A DNA stretch of 31,989 nt, taken from contig JBOHFG010000066.1 in the NCBI GenBank assembly GCA_050699575.1, positions 1 through 31,989 on the forward strand, in the 5' to 3' direction. Shown here piece after piece: positions 24,084 through 31,257 of the stretch (position 1 is its first letter; the number at the start of each line of letters is the position of its first letter). The position numbers and the translations under genes are program-made. This stretch comes from GCA-003244245 sp050699575. Lineage in GTDB: Bacteria; Actinomycetota; Actinomycetes; Mycobacteriales; Pseudonocardiaceae. A model generated the notes under the pieces. That model was given only the letters and a program-made list of their open reading frames with translations, was not told the DNA's origin and did not search any database.

Positions 24084-24371
24084 CGACGAGCGTGGCGACC
24101 TGGGCGTTGATGTGGAACAACGGCAGCAGGTTGAAACCACGGTCCGTGACGGACAACTTGTGGTGGCCGACGGCGCAGCGCGCGACATGCAGCAGCTGGC
24201 GTTCGGTGAGTACGACCGTACCCCGGTGGTGTCGAACTCCCTGCGCCAGGCATCCGCAGCAGCGCGCAGCATGGTGAAGTCGAACGACCGCTCGCTGCGC
24301 GCGTCGGCCAGAAAATACCGGCGTGCAGCGCTCTCGGCCTGCTCGGTGACAAGCTCGTCAAGGGTGCTCAC
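24082..24371 (-). pseudogene. Remnant of an AMP-dependent acyl-CoA ligase
   Basis: From GTG 24371 one frame reads RRYFLADARSERSFDFTMLR, AAADAWRREFDTTG, the N-terminus of an adenylate-forming enzyme. A shift then gives TVVLTERQLLHVARCAVGHH followed by KLSVTDRGFNLLPLFHINAQ, a segment normally found about a hundred residues further on, after the SGTTG...K loop. So an internal deletion with frameshift has removed most of the N-domain. The remnant stops at about 24082, fused directly to the acyltransferase remnant. All catalytic parts of the C-domain are gone. Confidence 0.65.
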
Positions 24372-24465
24372 GAGGGCAGCTTGACCTGGTCACCTGCGCA
24401 CCAGCTGGAAGCGAACTGGGCATACTCTGGGGTTCATGCCGCAGCCGGCATGGCACCGAATCTGG

Positions 24466-25212
24466 TCAGTAGGCGGGGACCACCCTGTCCTGGGCGGGTT
24501 GTTGTTCGGCTGCCAGGTGGCGGGCCACGAGTGATCCGAAGAGCAGGCCGATAGTGGCCCACATGACCAGCTGGGTGCCCAGCGAAGCGACCCGGAAGTT
24601 CCACAGCACCGTCGCCGGGAATGCCTCGGGGACCTCGTTGATGGCGGGGAGCGCGAACTGCACCGCAGCGACGGTCACGACGAACACCGCACCGGCGACC
24701 AGCGCGGCATTCCAGGCGCCCAGGCGCGTCGTCAGCCGGCGGCCAAGGTAGATCGCCGCGACCGCCAAGGCGACCGACAGCAGCACCATGGCGAAATACG
24801 TCGCGGTGCGCTGGCCGATCGTGTCGGGGTTGCCGATCGACGGTGGGTTGGCGGGGTACTTCAGGAACGGCACGACGAACACCACGAGGTAGCCGCCCAA
24901 CGCCAGGGAGGCGGCCATAGCCTGCGCGGACAGCCGGCCGACGCGACCGTGGGCGATCGCGAACGCCAGGCTGAACAAGCCACCGAACGCCACCGCGTAG
25001 AGCAGCACGCCGGTCGCCAGCCCGATACTGCTCTGCACCGCCCGGGTGACCAACTCCGGTTCCGGGGCTTCACCCCGGGCGGTCTGCAATGCCGATTCGA
25101 AATCGATTGCATTACCGACCGACGGTTCGCCGAAGATACGGGCGAATAACAGCGCGAGCAGCCCGGCGATCACGCCGGAGATCATGCCGCGCACCAACAA
25201 CATCCTCATCAT
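24466..25212 (-). CDS. cbtA: Cobalt transporter subunit CbtA
   Basis: A 248-residue integral membrane protein with about six spans. It begins MMRMLLVRGMISGVIAGLLA, then FARIFGEPSVGNAIDFE, a typical CbtA N-terminus with the acidic GEP...AID...E motif. Other landmarks are PFLKYPANPPSIGNPDTIGQ and a C-terminal WATIGLLFGSL span. CbtA is a predicted cobalt importer used for cobalamin synthesis. The frame is open to 25302, but ATG 25212 gives the family start. It lies 34 bases after cbtB and shares its riboswitch-controlled mRNA. Confidence 0.9.
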   Translation of the reverse strand: MMRMLLVRGMISGVIAGLLALLFARIFGEPSVGNAIDFESALQTARGEAPEPELVTRAVQSSIGLATGVLLYAVAFGGLFSLAFAIAHGRVGRLSAQAMAASLALGGYLVVFVVPFLKYPANPPSIGNPDTIGQRTATYFAMVLLSVALAVAAIYLGRRLTTRLGAWNAALVAGAVFVVTVAAVQFALPAINEVPEAFPATVLWNFRVASLGTQLVMWATIGLLFGSLVARHLAAEQQPAQDRVVPAY

Positions 25213-25246
25213 GGTCGCAGTACCCGATCGTCGCAGTACCGGGCCG

Positions 25247-25459
25247 TCAGTGGCAGGGGAAGCCGAGCAGATGTCGCCCGTCGTGCACGAACTCGTGCAC
25301 AAAGTGACCAGAGATGAGTGACGTCGCGCCCTGTTCCGCGCCGACGAAATACAACAGCAGTAGACCGAGTATACCTATGAAGATCGCCCAGGGCGCGATC
25401 TCTCGCAATGGGATTCGCACCGGAATCAAGGTGGGAACGGGTACGGCGACGACACTCAC
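25247..25459 (-). CDS. cbtB: Cobalt transporter subunit CbtB
   Basis: A 70-residue protein with one membrane span (IAPWAIFIGILGLLLLYFVG) and the diagnostic His-rich C-terminus HFVHEFVHDGRHLLGFPCH, the presumed cobalt-binding site outside the membrane. The GTG start at 25459 has a strong ribosome binding site, GAGGAGG, at 25473-25467 on the minus strand, 7 bases away. The cobalamin riboswitch upstream supports the cobalt/B12 assignment. Confidence 0.92.
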   Translation of the reverse strand: MSVVAVPVPTLIPVRIPLREIAPWAIFIGILGLLLLYFVGAEQGATSLISGHFVHEFVHDGRHLLGFPCH

Positions 25460-25525
25460 GGTGATACCTCCTCGGGTTCACGCGACCCGCTAGATAGTGA
25501 TCACGATGGCCAGAATCGTGATACA

Positions 25526-25637
25526 CGACGGCGGAGTGTCTGACTCACGAAGCCCGTGGCGGGTGTCGTTCCCGTGGTGGGTGTCGTTCACAGTGGCGCG
25601 ACCGCGCCGGGTTTACACCGGCTTACTGCACACGTCG
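25526..25637 (-). ncRNA. Cobalamin riboswitch upstream of cbtBA
   Basis: Read on the minus strand, the segment carries B12-element hallmarks: AAGCCGGTGTAAACCCGGC, then GCGCCACTGTGA (the conserved GCCACTG), and GAGTCAGACACTC at 25546-25534. A closing stem CGACG (25637-25633) with CGTCG (25530-25526) brackets the element. It lies between the promoter and the cbtB ribosome binding site. Downstream, an 8-bp hairpin (25500-25507 with 25515-25522) and a 5-bp hairpin (25473-25477 with 25485-25489) abut the Shine-Dalgarno sequence. No U tract is seen, so control is probably at translation: cobalamin present, cobalt import off. Confidence 0.85.
25553..25588. repeat. 18-bp tandem duplication within the riboswitch
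   Basis: CCCGTGGCGGGTGTCGTT at 25553-25570 is followed at once by the same 18 bases with one change at 25571-25588. It falls in the peripheral domain between the conserved GCCACTG and GAGTCAGACACTC blocks, where length varies among B12 riboswitches. Confidence 0.9.
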
Positions 25638-25645
25638 ATTCGTCA

Positions 25646-25675
25646 ACCGTAAGCATGAGACGACGGCGGTGTCAA
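25646..25675 (-). promoter_or_regulatory. Sigma70-type promoter of the riboswitch-cbtBA transcript
   Basis: On the minus strand TTGACA (25675-25670) is a perfect -35. TACGGT (25651-25646) fits the actinobacterial TANNNT -10, with an 18-base spacer. Transcription would start near 25639, directly in front of the riboswitch closing stem. Confidence 0.75.
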
Positions 25676-25725
25676 TCGGCCGGACCGGTGCGGTGCGCCG
25701 TTGAGATCATCAGAGCTCTCCCAGC

Positions 25726-25765
25726 GTGAGCGGGAACCAGTGCAGGAGCACTGGTTCCCGCTCAC
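25726..25765 (-). terminator. Strong hairpin after the secreted-protein gene
   Basis: An 18-bp perfect stem (25726-25743 with 25748-25765; arm GTGAGCGGGAACCAGTGC) closes a 4-base loop. It begins 34 bases past the stop of the secreted-protein gene and precedes the cbtBA promoter on the same strand. There is no clear T tract, as is common for actinobacterial terminators. It should insulate cbtBA from upstream transcription. Confidence 0.8.
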
Positions 25766-25798
25766 CGGCGGGTCCTCAGCCGGCGGTCAAGAGCCGAG

Positions 25799-26200
25799 TC
25801 AGCCGAGAGCGGGCCCAACGATCTTCGTTAGATCGAGGCCAGTGGTCTTGGACACTGCACTCAGAATGGGATCAAGGATGGGCTTGACGAGCTGCTTCGG
25901 GTTGAGGCCGCCCAGGCCACCCGTGCCGCCAGGCAGTAATCCGCTAAGGGGAGACCCGATGCCGGTAACTGGGGTGGGAGTGGCCGCAGGGGTGGCGACT
26001 GGGGTGGGAGTGGCGGCTAGGACAGGAATGACCGTAGGGGTGGCAGTCGGGGTGGGAGTGGCTGTGGAGGTGACGGCTGGGGTGCTCCCCGGTGTGTCGG
26101 CGTTGGCCACCCCGCTGATGAGCATTCCCCCTCCGGCGGTGACGGCGACCACCAGTGCTTTCGCCGCGAGCGAAGTCAAGAATCTGGTCTTCAGCATCAT
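25799..26200 (-). CDS. Small secreted Thr/Pro-rich protein, unknown function
   Basis: A 133-residue protein with a clear Sec signal peptide (basic MMLKTRF, hydrophobic core, cleavage likely after ANA before DTPG). A low-complexity stretch follows (TSTATPTPTATPTVIPVLAA, TPTPVATPAATPTP) like a cell-wall-spanning linker, then a Gly/Leu-rich segment and a C-terminal part LNPKQLVKPILDPILSAVSK. No domain is recognised. AGGAG at 26213-26209 precedes the tandem ATGs at 26200 and 26197. It stands alone between dnaG and cbtBA, with its own terminator. Confidence 0.8.
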   Translation of the reverse strand: MMLKTRFLTSLAAKALVVAVTAGGGMLISGVANADTPGSTPAVTSTATPTPTATPTVIPVLAATPTPVATPAATPTPVTGIGSPLSGLLPGGTGGLGGLNPKQLVKPILDPILSAVSKTTGLDLTKIVGPALG

Positions 26201-26220
26201 GTCATTTTCTCCTGTTCGGA

Positions 26221-26832
26221 TGAGAAGCTTTTCTCGGCCTCTTTTGAGATACTGCTTTTCTGGGCAACGTGAGGTTGCGCGGACTGCTGCACAGTTCGGT
26301 CGGTGTCACCTCCTCTCCGCACGTGGGGTGGTGACGTGGTGGCGGGCCAGTGCGCGATCGGCGACGAATTCGTTGCTGTGCCGCAGGTCAGGATCTTGAC
26401 GAGCGGATCTCCCGAATACACCGGTTTCACTGCGGGGACGCTGCACCCCGAGGATGAACAGGGGTGGTCCAACAGTCAACGAGAAGCGTTCGGCAAACCT
26501 TACAAGGGACAGACATCGAGTGACCGGGTTGATTTCGCTGTCACTCATGATCTGAATTTTGTGGTGGGCGGTTGTTCCGTTTCGTTGTCAGTAAATTTCT
26601 ATTTATGCCGGCACGTCTGAATGCTGGTAGCGTTTCGGTTGCGAGGTGAAATTTCGGCAAATTCATGTGCCAGTGTGGTGTTGTACTTGATCGAGCGGTC
26701 GCCCGCCAGCCGACGCCCACCCTGCGTACCCTCGACGCGAGCCGACCCTGGACTGCGTTGTCCCTAGGCTGGGTTGTCCCTGAACTGTGCCGTCTCTGGA
26801 AGGAGGCTGGGGCGGCTCTAGACTGGGTGGCT
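26221..26832. other. Intergenic region before dnaG
   Basis: About 610 bases between divergent genes. It should contain the promoters of the secreted-protein gene (minus) and dnaG (plus). The part at 26540-26670 is AT-richer than average. Open frames here (plus 26303-26620, minus 26306-26548) lack a recognisable family, signal or good ribosome binding site. A 9-base direct repeat (GTTGTCCCT at 26758-26766 and 26774-26782) and GGAAGGAGG near 26798 lie shortly before dnaG. I see no RNA gene or clear promoter. Confidence 0.45.
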
Positions 26833-28710
26833 ATGGCTGGACGAATCCGGGACGCTGACATCGCGGAGGTGCGTGCGCGCACCCGGATCGACGAGGTGGT
26901 CGGCGAGTACGTCGCGCTGCGCCGGGCCGGTGCGGACTCGCTCAAGGGGCTGTGCCCGTTCCACGACGAGAAGTCCCCGTCGTTCCACGTCCGCCCGGGG
27001 CACGGCACCTACCACTGTTTCGGCTGCGCTGAAGGCGGCTCCGTCGTCGACTTCATCATGAAGATCGAGCATCTCGGCTTCGTCGAGGCGGTGGAGCGGT
27101 TGGCCGACCGGGTCGGGATCCAGCTGACCTATACCGGCGGTAACCCCTCGGTGAAGCGTGACCGTGGCACCCGATCTCGGCTGGTCGAGGCGAACAAGCT
27201 GGCGCAGGAGTTCTACGCCGAGCAGTTGGGCTCGGCGCAGGCGCAGCTGGCCCGGGAGTTCCTCCAGCAGCGCGGGTTCGACCAGCAGGTGGCGGGCACG
27301 TTCGGCTGCGGTTTCGCGCCGTCGGGCTGGGATCAGCTCACCAAGCACCTGCTGGGCCGCGGGTTCACCGTCGAGGAGCTGGTCACCGCCGGGGTGTCGC
27401 GGGAGGGCCAGCGTGGGCCGATCGACCGCTTCCATCGCAGGCTGCTGTGGCCGATCCGGGACCTCGGCGGTGACGTGGTGGGTTTCGGGGCCCGCCGGCT
27501 GTTCGACGACGACCGGGTCGAGGCGAAGTACCTCAACACCGCCGAGACTCCGCTGTATCGCAAGTCCCAGGTGCTCTTCGGGCTGGACCTGGCCAAGCGG
27601 GAGATCGCCCGGCGCCGCCAGGTCGTCGTGGTCGAGGGTTACACCGACGTGATGGCGATGCATCTGGCCGGGGTGCCCACCGCGCTGGCGTCCTGTGGCA
27701 CGGCGTTCGGCACGGAGCACATCTCGGTGCTGCGCCGGCTGCTCATGGACGATTTCGAGTTCCACGGTGAAGTGATCTTCATCTTCGACGGTGACGAGGC
27801 GGGGCAGAAGGCGGCGCTCAAGGCCTTCGACGACGAGCAGCGCTTCGCCACCCAGACCTTCATCGCGATCGCGCCGGATGGCATGGACCCGTGTGAGCTG
27901 CGCCAGGCCAAGGGCGACGCCGCGATGCGCGATCTGGTGGCCCGGCGCCAGCCGCTGTTCACCTTCGCGGTGCGGACCCTGCTCGCTGAGCATGATCTGG
28001 ACACCGCGGAAGGCCGGGTGGATGCCTTGCGGCGGACCGTCCCGCTGGTCGCCCAGATCAAGAACGTGTCCCTGCGTGACGAATACGCCCGCCAGCTCGC
28101 CGGCTGGGTCGGCTGGGAGGACATTGCCACCGTGCGGCGCCGGGTCCGCGAAGCCGCCGGTGAGGAGCCTCGACGACGTGGCGGGCGCACCCGCGGCCCC
28201 GTGCCAGCTGAGCCCAGCACGGACCTGCCCCCGCGGGACGATGTGCGGTTGCAGGCCCAGCGCGAGGTGCTCAAGGCGGTGCTGCAGGAGCCCGCGATCA
28301 CCGGCCCGGTGTACGACACGCTGCCCACCGAGGCCTTCACCCACCCCGCCTACGTGCAGGTACATGCGGCGGTGCTGGCGGCGGGCGGTACCGCCGCGGG
28401 GATCTCCGGTCCGGAGTGGATCGATGCCGTCGCCGCGCACTGTCCCCAGCGCTCACTGGTCACCGAGCTCGCCGTGGAAACGCTGCGAGCCAAGGGCAGC
28501 GCAGAGGACGACGCGCGCTACATCGGGAGCTTGCTGGCCAGCCTGCAGGCGACTGTCGTCGGGGGGCAGGTCGCGGAGATCAAGTCGCGGCTGCAACGGA
28601 TCTCACCGCTGGAGGACCCGGACTCCTACCACCAGCACTTCGGTGATCTGGTGGCCCTGGAGCAGTACTACCGGGCGCTGCGCGAGCAGGCCGTAGGGGC
28701 CCAGGAGTGA
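26833..28710 (+). CDS. dnaG: DNA primase DnaG
   Basis: It makes RNA primers for DNA replication. The 625-residue protein has the N-terminal zinc ribbon (CPFHDEKSPSFHV, then CFGCAEGG; ligands C41, H44, C62, C65), RFHRRLLWPIRD, the Toprim core (VVVEGYTDVMAMHLAG, ASCGTAFG, FIFDGDEAGQKAALKAF, APDGMDPCELR) and a C-terminal helicase-binding domain. ATG 26833 gives the family N-terminus AGRIRDADIAEVR; GTG 26827 is in frame just upstream. The frame is open to 26665, but that part is unlike primases. The mycobacterial neighbour dgt is not beside it here. Confidence 0.97.
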   Translation: MAGRIRDADIAEVRARTRIDEVVGEYVALRRAGADSLKGLCPFHDEKSPSFHVRPGHGTYHCFGCAEGGSVVDFIMKIEHLGFVEAVERLADRVGIQLTYTGGNPSVKRDRGTRSRLVEANKLAQEFYAEQLGSAQAQLAREFLQQRGFDQQVAGTFGCGFAPSGWDQLTKHLLGRGFTVEELVTAGVSREGQRGPIDRFHRRLLWPIRDLGGDVVGFGARRLFDDDRVEAKYLNTAETPLYRKSQVLFGLDLAKREIARRRQVVVVEGYTDVMAMHLAGVPTALASCGTAFGTEHISVLRRLLMDDFEFHGEVIFIFDGDEAGQKAALKAFDDEQRFATQTFIAIAPDGMDPCELRQAKGDAAMRDLVARRQPLFTFAVRTLLAEHDLDTAEGRVDALRRTVPLVAQIKNVSLRDEYARQLAGWVGWEDIATVRRRVREAAGEEPRRRGGRTRGPVPAEPSTDLPPRDDVRLQAQREVLKAVLQEPAITGPVYDTLPTEAFTHPAYVQVHAAVLAAGGTAAGISGPEWIDAVAAHCPQRSLVTELAVETLRAKGSAEDDARYIGSLLASLQATVVGGQVAEIKSRLQRISPLEDPDSYHQHFGDLVALEQYYRALREQAVGAQE

Positions 28711-28778
28711 CTGCGGTGGGCTTGTCTCATCTGTCGCAACCGGGCTAGTTTCAGTTGCTGATAGGGGGCATAGCAGCT

Positions 28779-29534
28779 ATGTGGGATCCGGAAACCTACC
28801 TCGCGTTCGGCGACCACCGCGCCCGGCCCTTCCACGATCTGCTGGCCAGGGTTGGTGCCCGCGACCCGGGCCTGGTGGTGGATCTGGGCTGCGGGCCGGG
28901 CACCCTGACCCGGTTACTGGCCAAGCGGTGGCCGATGGCCAGCGTGATGGCGCTGGACAGCTCACCGGAGATGGTGCAGGCCGCCCGGGAACGGGGTATT
29001 TACGCGGAGCTGTGTGATGTTCGTGGCTGGTTGCCCGTTGCGGGCACCGGGCTCATCGTGTGCAATGCCGTGTTGCAGTGGGTGCCCGAGCACGCGGAGC
29101 TGTTGCGCCACTGGATGCGGAAGCTGCCCACCGGGGGATGGCTGGCCCTGCAGGTGCCGGGCAACTTCAGCGCGCCGTCCCACGCCGAGACAGCGCGGCT
29201 CGCCGCTGAGCCGCACTGGCGCGACCTGCTCGACCTCCGGACCCACCCGGCGGTGTTCGAACCCGCGGGATACGCCGCGCTGCTCTCGCCTGGGGCCGTG
29301 GAGCTGGACGTCTGGGAGACCACCTACCTGCATCGCCTGACCGGGCCCGACCCGGTGCTCGAATGGATCACCGGAACCGCTTTGCGCCCGGTCCGGGCGG
29401 CGCTGTCGGCGGGGGAGTGGGCGGCGTTCCGGCAGGAGCTCGCCCCGCGGTTGAAGGCCGCCTATCCGCCGGGAGCCGACGGGGTGACTTGGTTCCCGTT
29501 CCGCCGGATCTTCGCCGTTGCGCAGGCCGGATAG
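28779..29534 (+). CDS. tam: Trans-aconitate 2-methyltransferase-like protein
   Basis: A 251-residue SAM-dependent methyltransferase very like mycobacterial Tam. It begins MWDPETYLAFGDHRARPFHD, then SAM motif I VVDLGCGPGTLTR, motif II ALDSSPEMVQAARERG, motif IV GLIVCNAVLQWVPEH, and the Tam-type end WETTYLHRLTGPDPVLEWIT, FPFRRIFAVA. Tam methylates trans-aconitate, a spontaneous by-product that inhibits aconitase. ATG 28779 follows AGGGGG at 28762-28767. It is transcribed in the same direction as dnaG, 68 bases downstream. Confidence 0.88.
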   Translation: MWDPETYLAFGDHRARPFHDLLARVGARDPGLVVDLGCGPGTLTRLLAKRWPMASVMALDSSPEMVQAARERGIYAELCDVRGWLPVAGTGLIVCNAVLQWVPEHAELLRHWMRKLPTGGWLALQVPGNFSAPSHAETARLAAEPHWRDLLDLRTHPAVFEPAGYAALLSPGAVELDVWETTYLHRLTGPDPVLEWITGTALRPVRAALSAGEWAAFRQELAPRLKAAYPPGADGVTWFPFRRIFAVAQAG

Positions 29535-29636
29535 CCGGTTGTTGCCAGCAGGTGGGGTAGCGGTATGGGTGTTGAGTACGGTGCGCTAGGCTAGCTCGCG
29601 GTAGGCCCGCCTGACGGTATCGGCCTCGAGATACTT

Positions 29637-29709
29637 TCCCCGATAGCTCAATTGGCAGAGCATGCGACTGTTAATCGCAGGGTTGTTGGTTCGAGTCCAA
29701 CTCGGGGAG
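29637..29709 (+). tRNA. tRNA-Asn (GTT)
   Basis: The cloverleaf can be drawn: acceptor TCCCCGA/TCGGGGA (29637-29643 with 29702-29708), D-arm GCTC/GAGC, anticodon arm TGCGA-CTGTTAA-TCGCA with anticodon GTT at 29670-29672, T-arm with GGTTCGAGTCC, discriminator G. CCA is not encoded. The integrase gene ends 62 bases downstream, so this tRNA is the attachment site of the element to its right. Confidence 0.97.
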
Positions 29710-29749
29710 CAGGAACAACGCGAGCGTCGGGCCTCGTAGGAACTGGTCT

Positions 29750-29769
29750 TGACCGCAGTTCTGACCGCA
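29750..29769. repeat. Direct repeat TGACCGCA x2 between tRNA and int
   Basis: TGACCGCA occurs at 29750-29757 and 29762-29769, 12 bases apart, just before the int stop and about 40 bases beyond the tRNA end. Spacing near one helical turn suits arm-type integrase or excisionase binding sites, but this is only positional. Confidence 0.5.
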
Positions 29770-29770
29770 A

Positions 29771-31045
29771 TCATGGCGCTGTGTCGGTCTCGTCGTCTGG
29801 CCCGAACAGGTGGCCGAGGCGGTCGACCGCATCGCGCTGCACCTCCCGGAGCACGTCGACATAGATCGCGCTCGTCACGCCGATGGAGCTGTGCCCCAGC
29901 AGGTCTCGGATCGTCTGTAGGTCGACGTCTTGGGCGAAGAGCAGCGTGGCGCAGGAGTGTCGAAGATCATGAAAGCGGATGCGGGTCACACCCGTCCGCG
30001 CGACGAGCACATCAAACGTGCGGTTGATGTTGCGCGGCTCGATTGGCGTGCCTTTTCGTGTGGTGAACACCAGACCCGAGTCTGTCCACCGGTCGCCAGC
30101 TCCCACCCGGTCCGCAGCCTGCTGCGCCCGATGCCGTCGAAGTGCCCGCACACACGGTCGGGGAAGTGCGACTACACGAGTGGAGTCGTCGGTCTTGGTC
30201 TCGTCGTGTCGGAGTTTGCCGGCCACTCGCTGCAACTGCATCGCCATCGTTATTGTCCCGTCCACCAGATCCACGTCCTCCCAACGCAGTCCGAGCGCTT
30301 CACCACGCCGCATGCCGAGCGCGATGGCAACCGCGAACAGGGCATACAACCGGTGCTCCCGTATCGCGGCGAGAAAAGTCGTCGCCTCGGCGACGCTCCA
30401 CGTCTGGAACCGATGCCGTCGAGGGCGAGTCGGCTTCGCGAAGCTCGCGACGTTGCGCGGCAACACCTCCTCGGCCACAGCGACGCCCAGCGCTGCGCGG
30501 AGGGTCCGGAACACGTGGTGGACCCGAGCCGGATTCGGTACTCGGCCACAGCACTTACCGACCGCGCAACAGCGGTGCTTGCTCTCCGGCCGCTTGGTGT
30601 CCCACTCCTGCGCGCAGCACTGGCACTGTTGCCGAATGCGGTTGAGCATCCCCCGAATGTCCGCAGTCTTCAGCGCGGTCAGTTTGACCTTGCCGAGCTG
30701 CGGCGCCAGGTACAGCCTCACCGCGACCTCGTACCCGACGTAGGTAGAGGGCTTGCGCGCCGGTTTGACAACGTCCTCAAGCCAGTAGTTGAGCCACTGG
30801 GACACGGTGTAGCTGCTCACCGACGCCCCGATGCCCGCGTAATTGTCGGCCTTGAGTCGGGTGATCTTCTCGTCGCACTCCTCCCAGCTACGGCCGTAGA
30901 CACTGAGCCGCTTGAACTCCCCGCTCGTCGTGCGAACGAATACCTGGCCCTCGTACCGCCCGTCCTTGCGTTTCTTGATCGTCCCCGAGCCGTTCGCCTT
31001 CCGGGCGGGTTTCCGTCGCCGAGTTGTGCTCTCTGAGCTGGTCAT
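29771..31045 (-). CDS. int: Tyrosine-recombinase integrase with Cys-rich insert
   Basis: A 424-residue site-specific recombinase that inserts the element at tRNA-Asn. The N-terminal arm-binding part contains GSGTIKKRKDGRYEGQVFV. The core-binding SAM-like domain lies around 75-200 and the catalytic domain after 215. Catalytic residues: Arg in MRRGEALGLRWEDV (R247), probable Lys in DETKTDDSTR (K284), HDLRH (H359, R362), H385 (LLGHSS) and nucleophile Y395 (SAIYVDV). A Cys-rich insert at 141-166 (CQCC, CC, CC) looks like a zinc knuckle. ATG 31045 overlaps the xis stop by one base. Confidence 0.95.
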   Translation of the reverse strand: MTSSESTTRRRKPARKANGSGTIKKRKDGRYEGQVFVRTTSGEFKRLSVYGRSWEECDEKITRLKADNYAGIGASVSSYTVSQWLNYWLEDVVKPARKPSTYVGYEVAVRLYLAPQLGKVKLTALKTADIRGMLNRIRQQCQCCAQEWDTKRPESKHRCCAVGKCCGRVPNPARVHHVFRTLRAALGVAVAEEVLPRNVASFAKPTRPRRHRFQTWSVAEATTFLAAIREHRLYALFAVAIALGMRRGEALGLRWEDVDLVDGTITMAMQLQRVAGKLRHDETKTDDSTRVVALPRPCVRALRRHRAQQAADRVGAGDRWTDSGLVFTTRKGTPIEPRNINRTFDVLVARTGVTRIRFHDLRHSCATLLFAQDVDLQTIRDLLGHSSIGVTSAIYVDVLREVQRDAVDRLGHLFGPDDETDTAP

Positions 31046-31257
31046 CAGGCCGCTTCGCTGATCAGTCGAGTGAGGTAGGCGTCGAACGCCTCCCGGGGAA
31101 CGCGTCGACACCGCCCGATCTGCACAGAGCGGAGATCATTCGCCCAGATCAGGCGGTACACGCTCCACCGACTGATCTGCAGCGTCTCGGCCACCTGGTC
31201 AACGGTGAGCAGGCGTGCATCCAGTCGGCCCGGAGGGGGTGTGTCCTCGTGCGTCAT
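31045..31257 (-). CDS. xis: Excisionase (Xis), helix-turn-helix protein
   Basis: A 70-residue MerR-like/excisionase-family protein: LLTVDQVAETLQISRWSVYR, LIWANDLRSVQIGRCRRVPR, EAFDAYL. It bends attachment-site DNA and directs the integrase to excision. ATG 31257 has AGGAGG upstream and overlaps the rep stop by one base (TGATG), and its own stop overlaps int the same way. rep-xis-int should therefore be one mRNA, as in pSAM2-like elements. An open extension to 31338 lies within rep and is unlikely to be translated. Confidence 0.9.
   Translation of the reverse strand: MTHEDTPPPGRLDARLLTVDQVAETLQISRWSVYRLIWANDLRSVQIGRCRRVPREAFDAYLTRLISEAA

Noticed and set aside
26303..26620. Plus-strand open frame upstream of dnaG, with a vague resemblance to DUF397 (GDEFVAV...PEYTGFT)
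   Set aside because: The core DSKxPxGP signature is absent, there is no ribosome binding site, and the second half is low-quality sequence. Treated as intergenic.
26665..26832. Longer N-terminus of DnaG from the upstream open frame
   Set aside because: The extra 56 codons do not resemble any primase N-terminus. ATG 26833 gives the standard GRIRDADI opening before the zinc ribbon.
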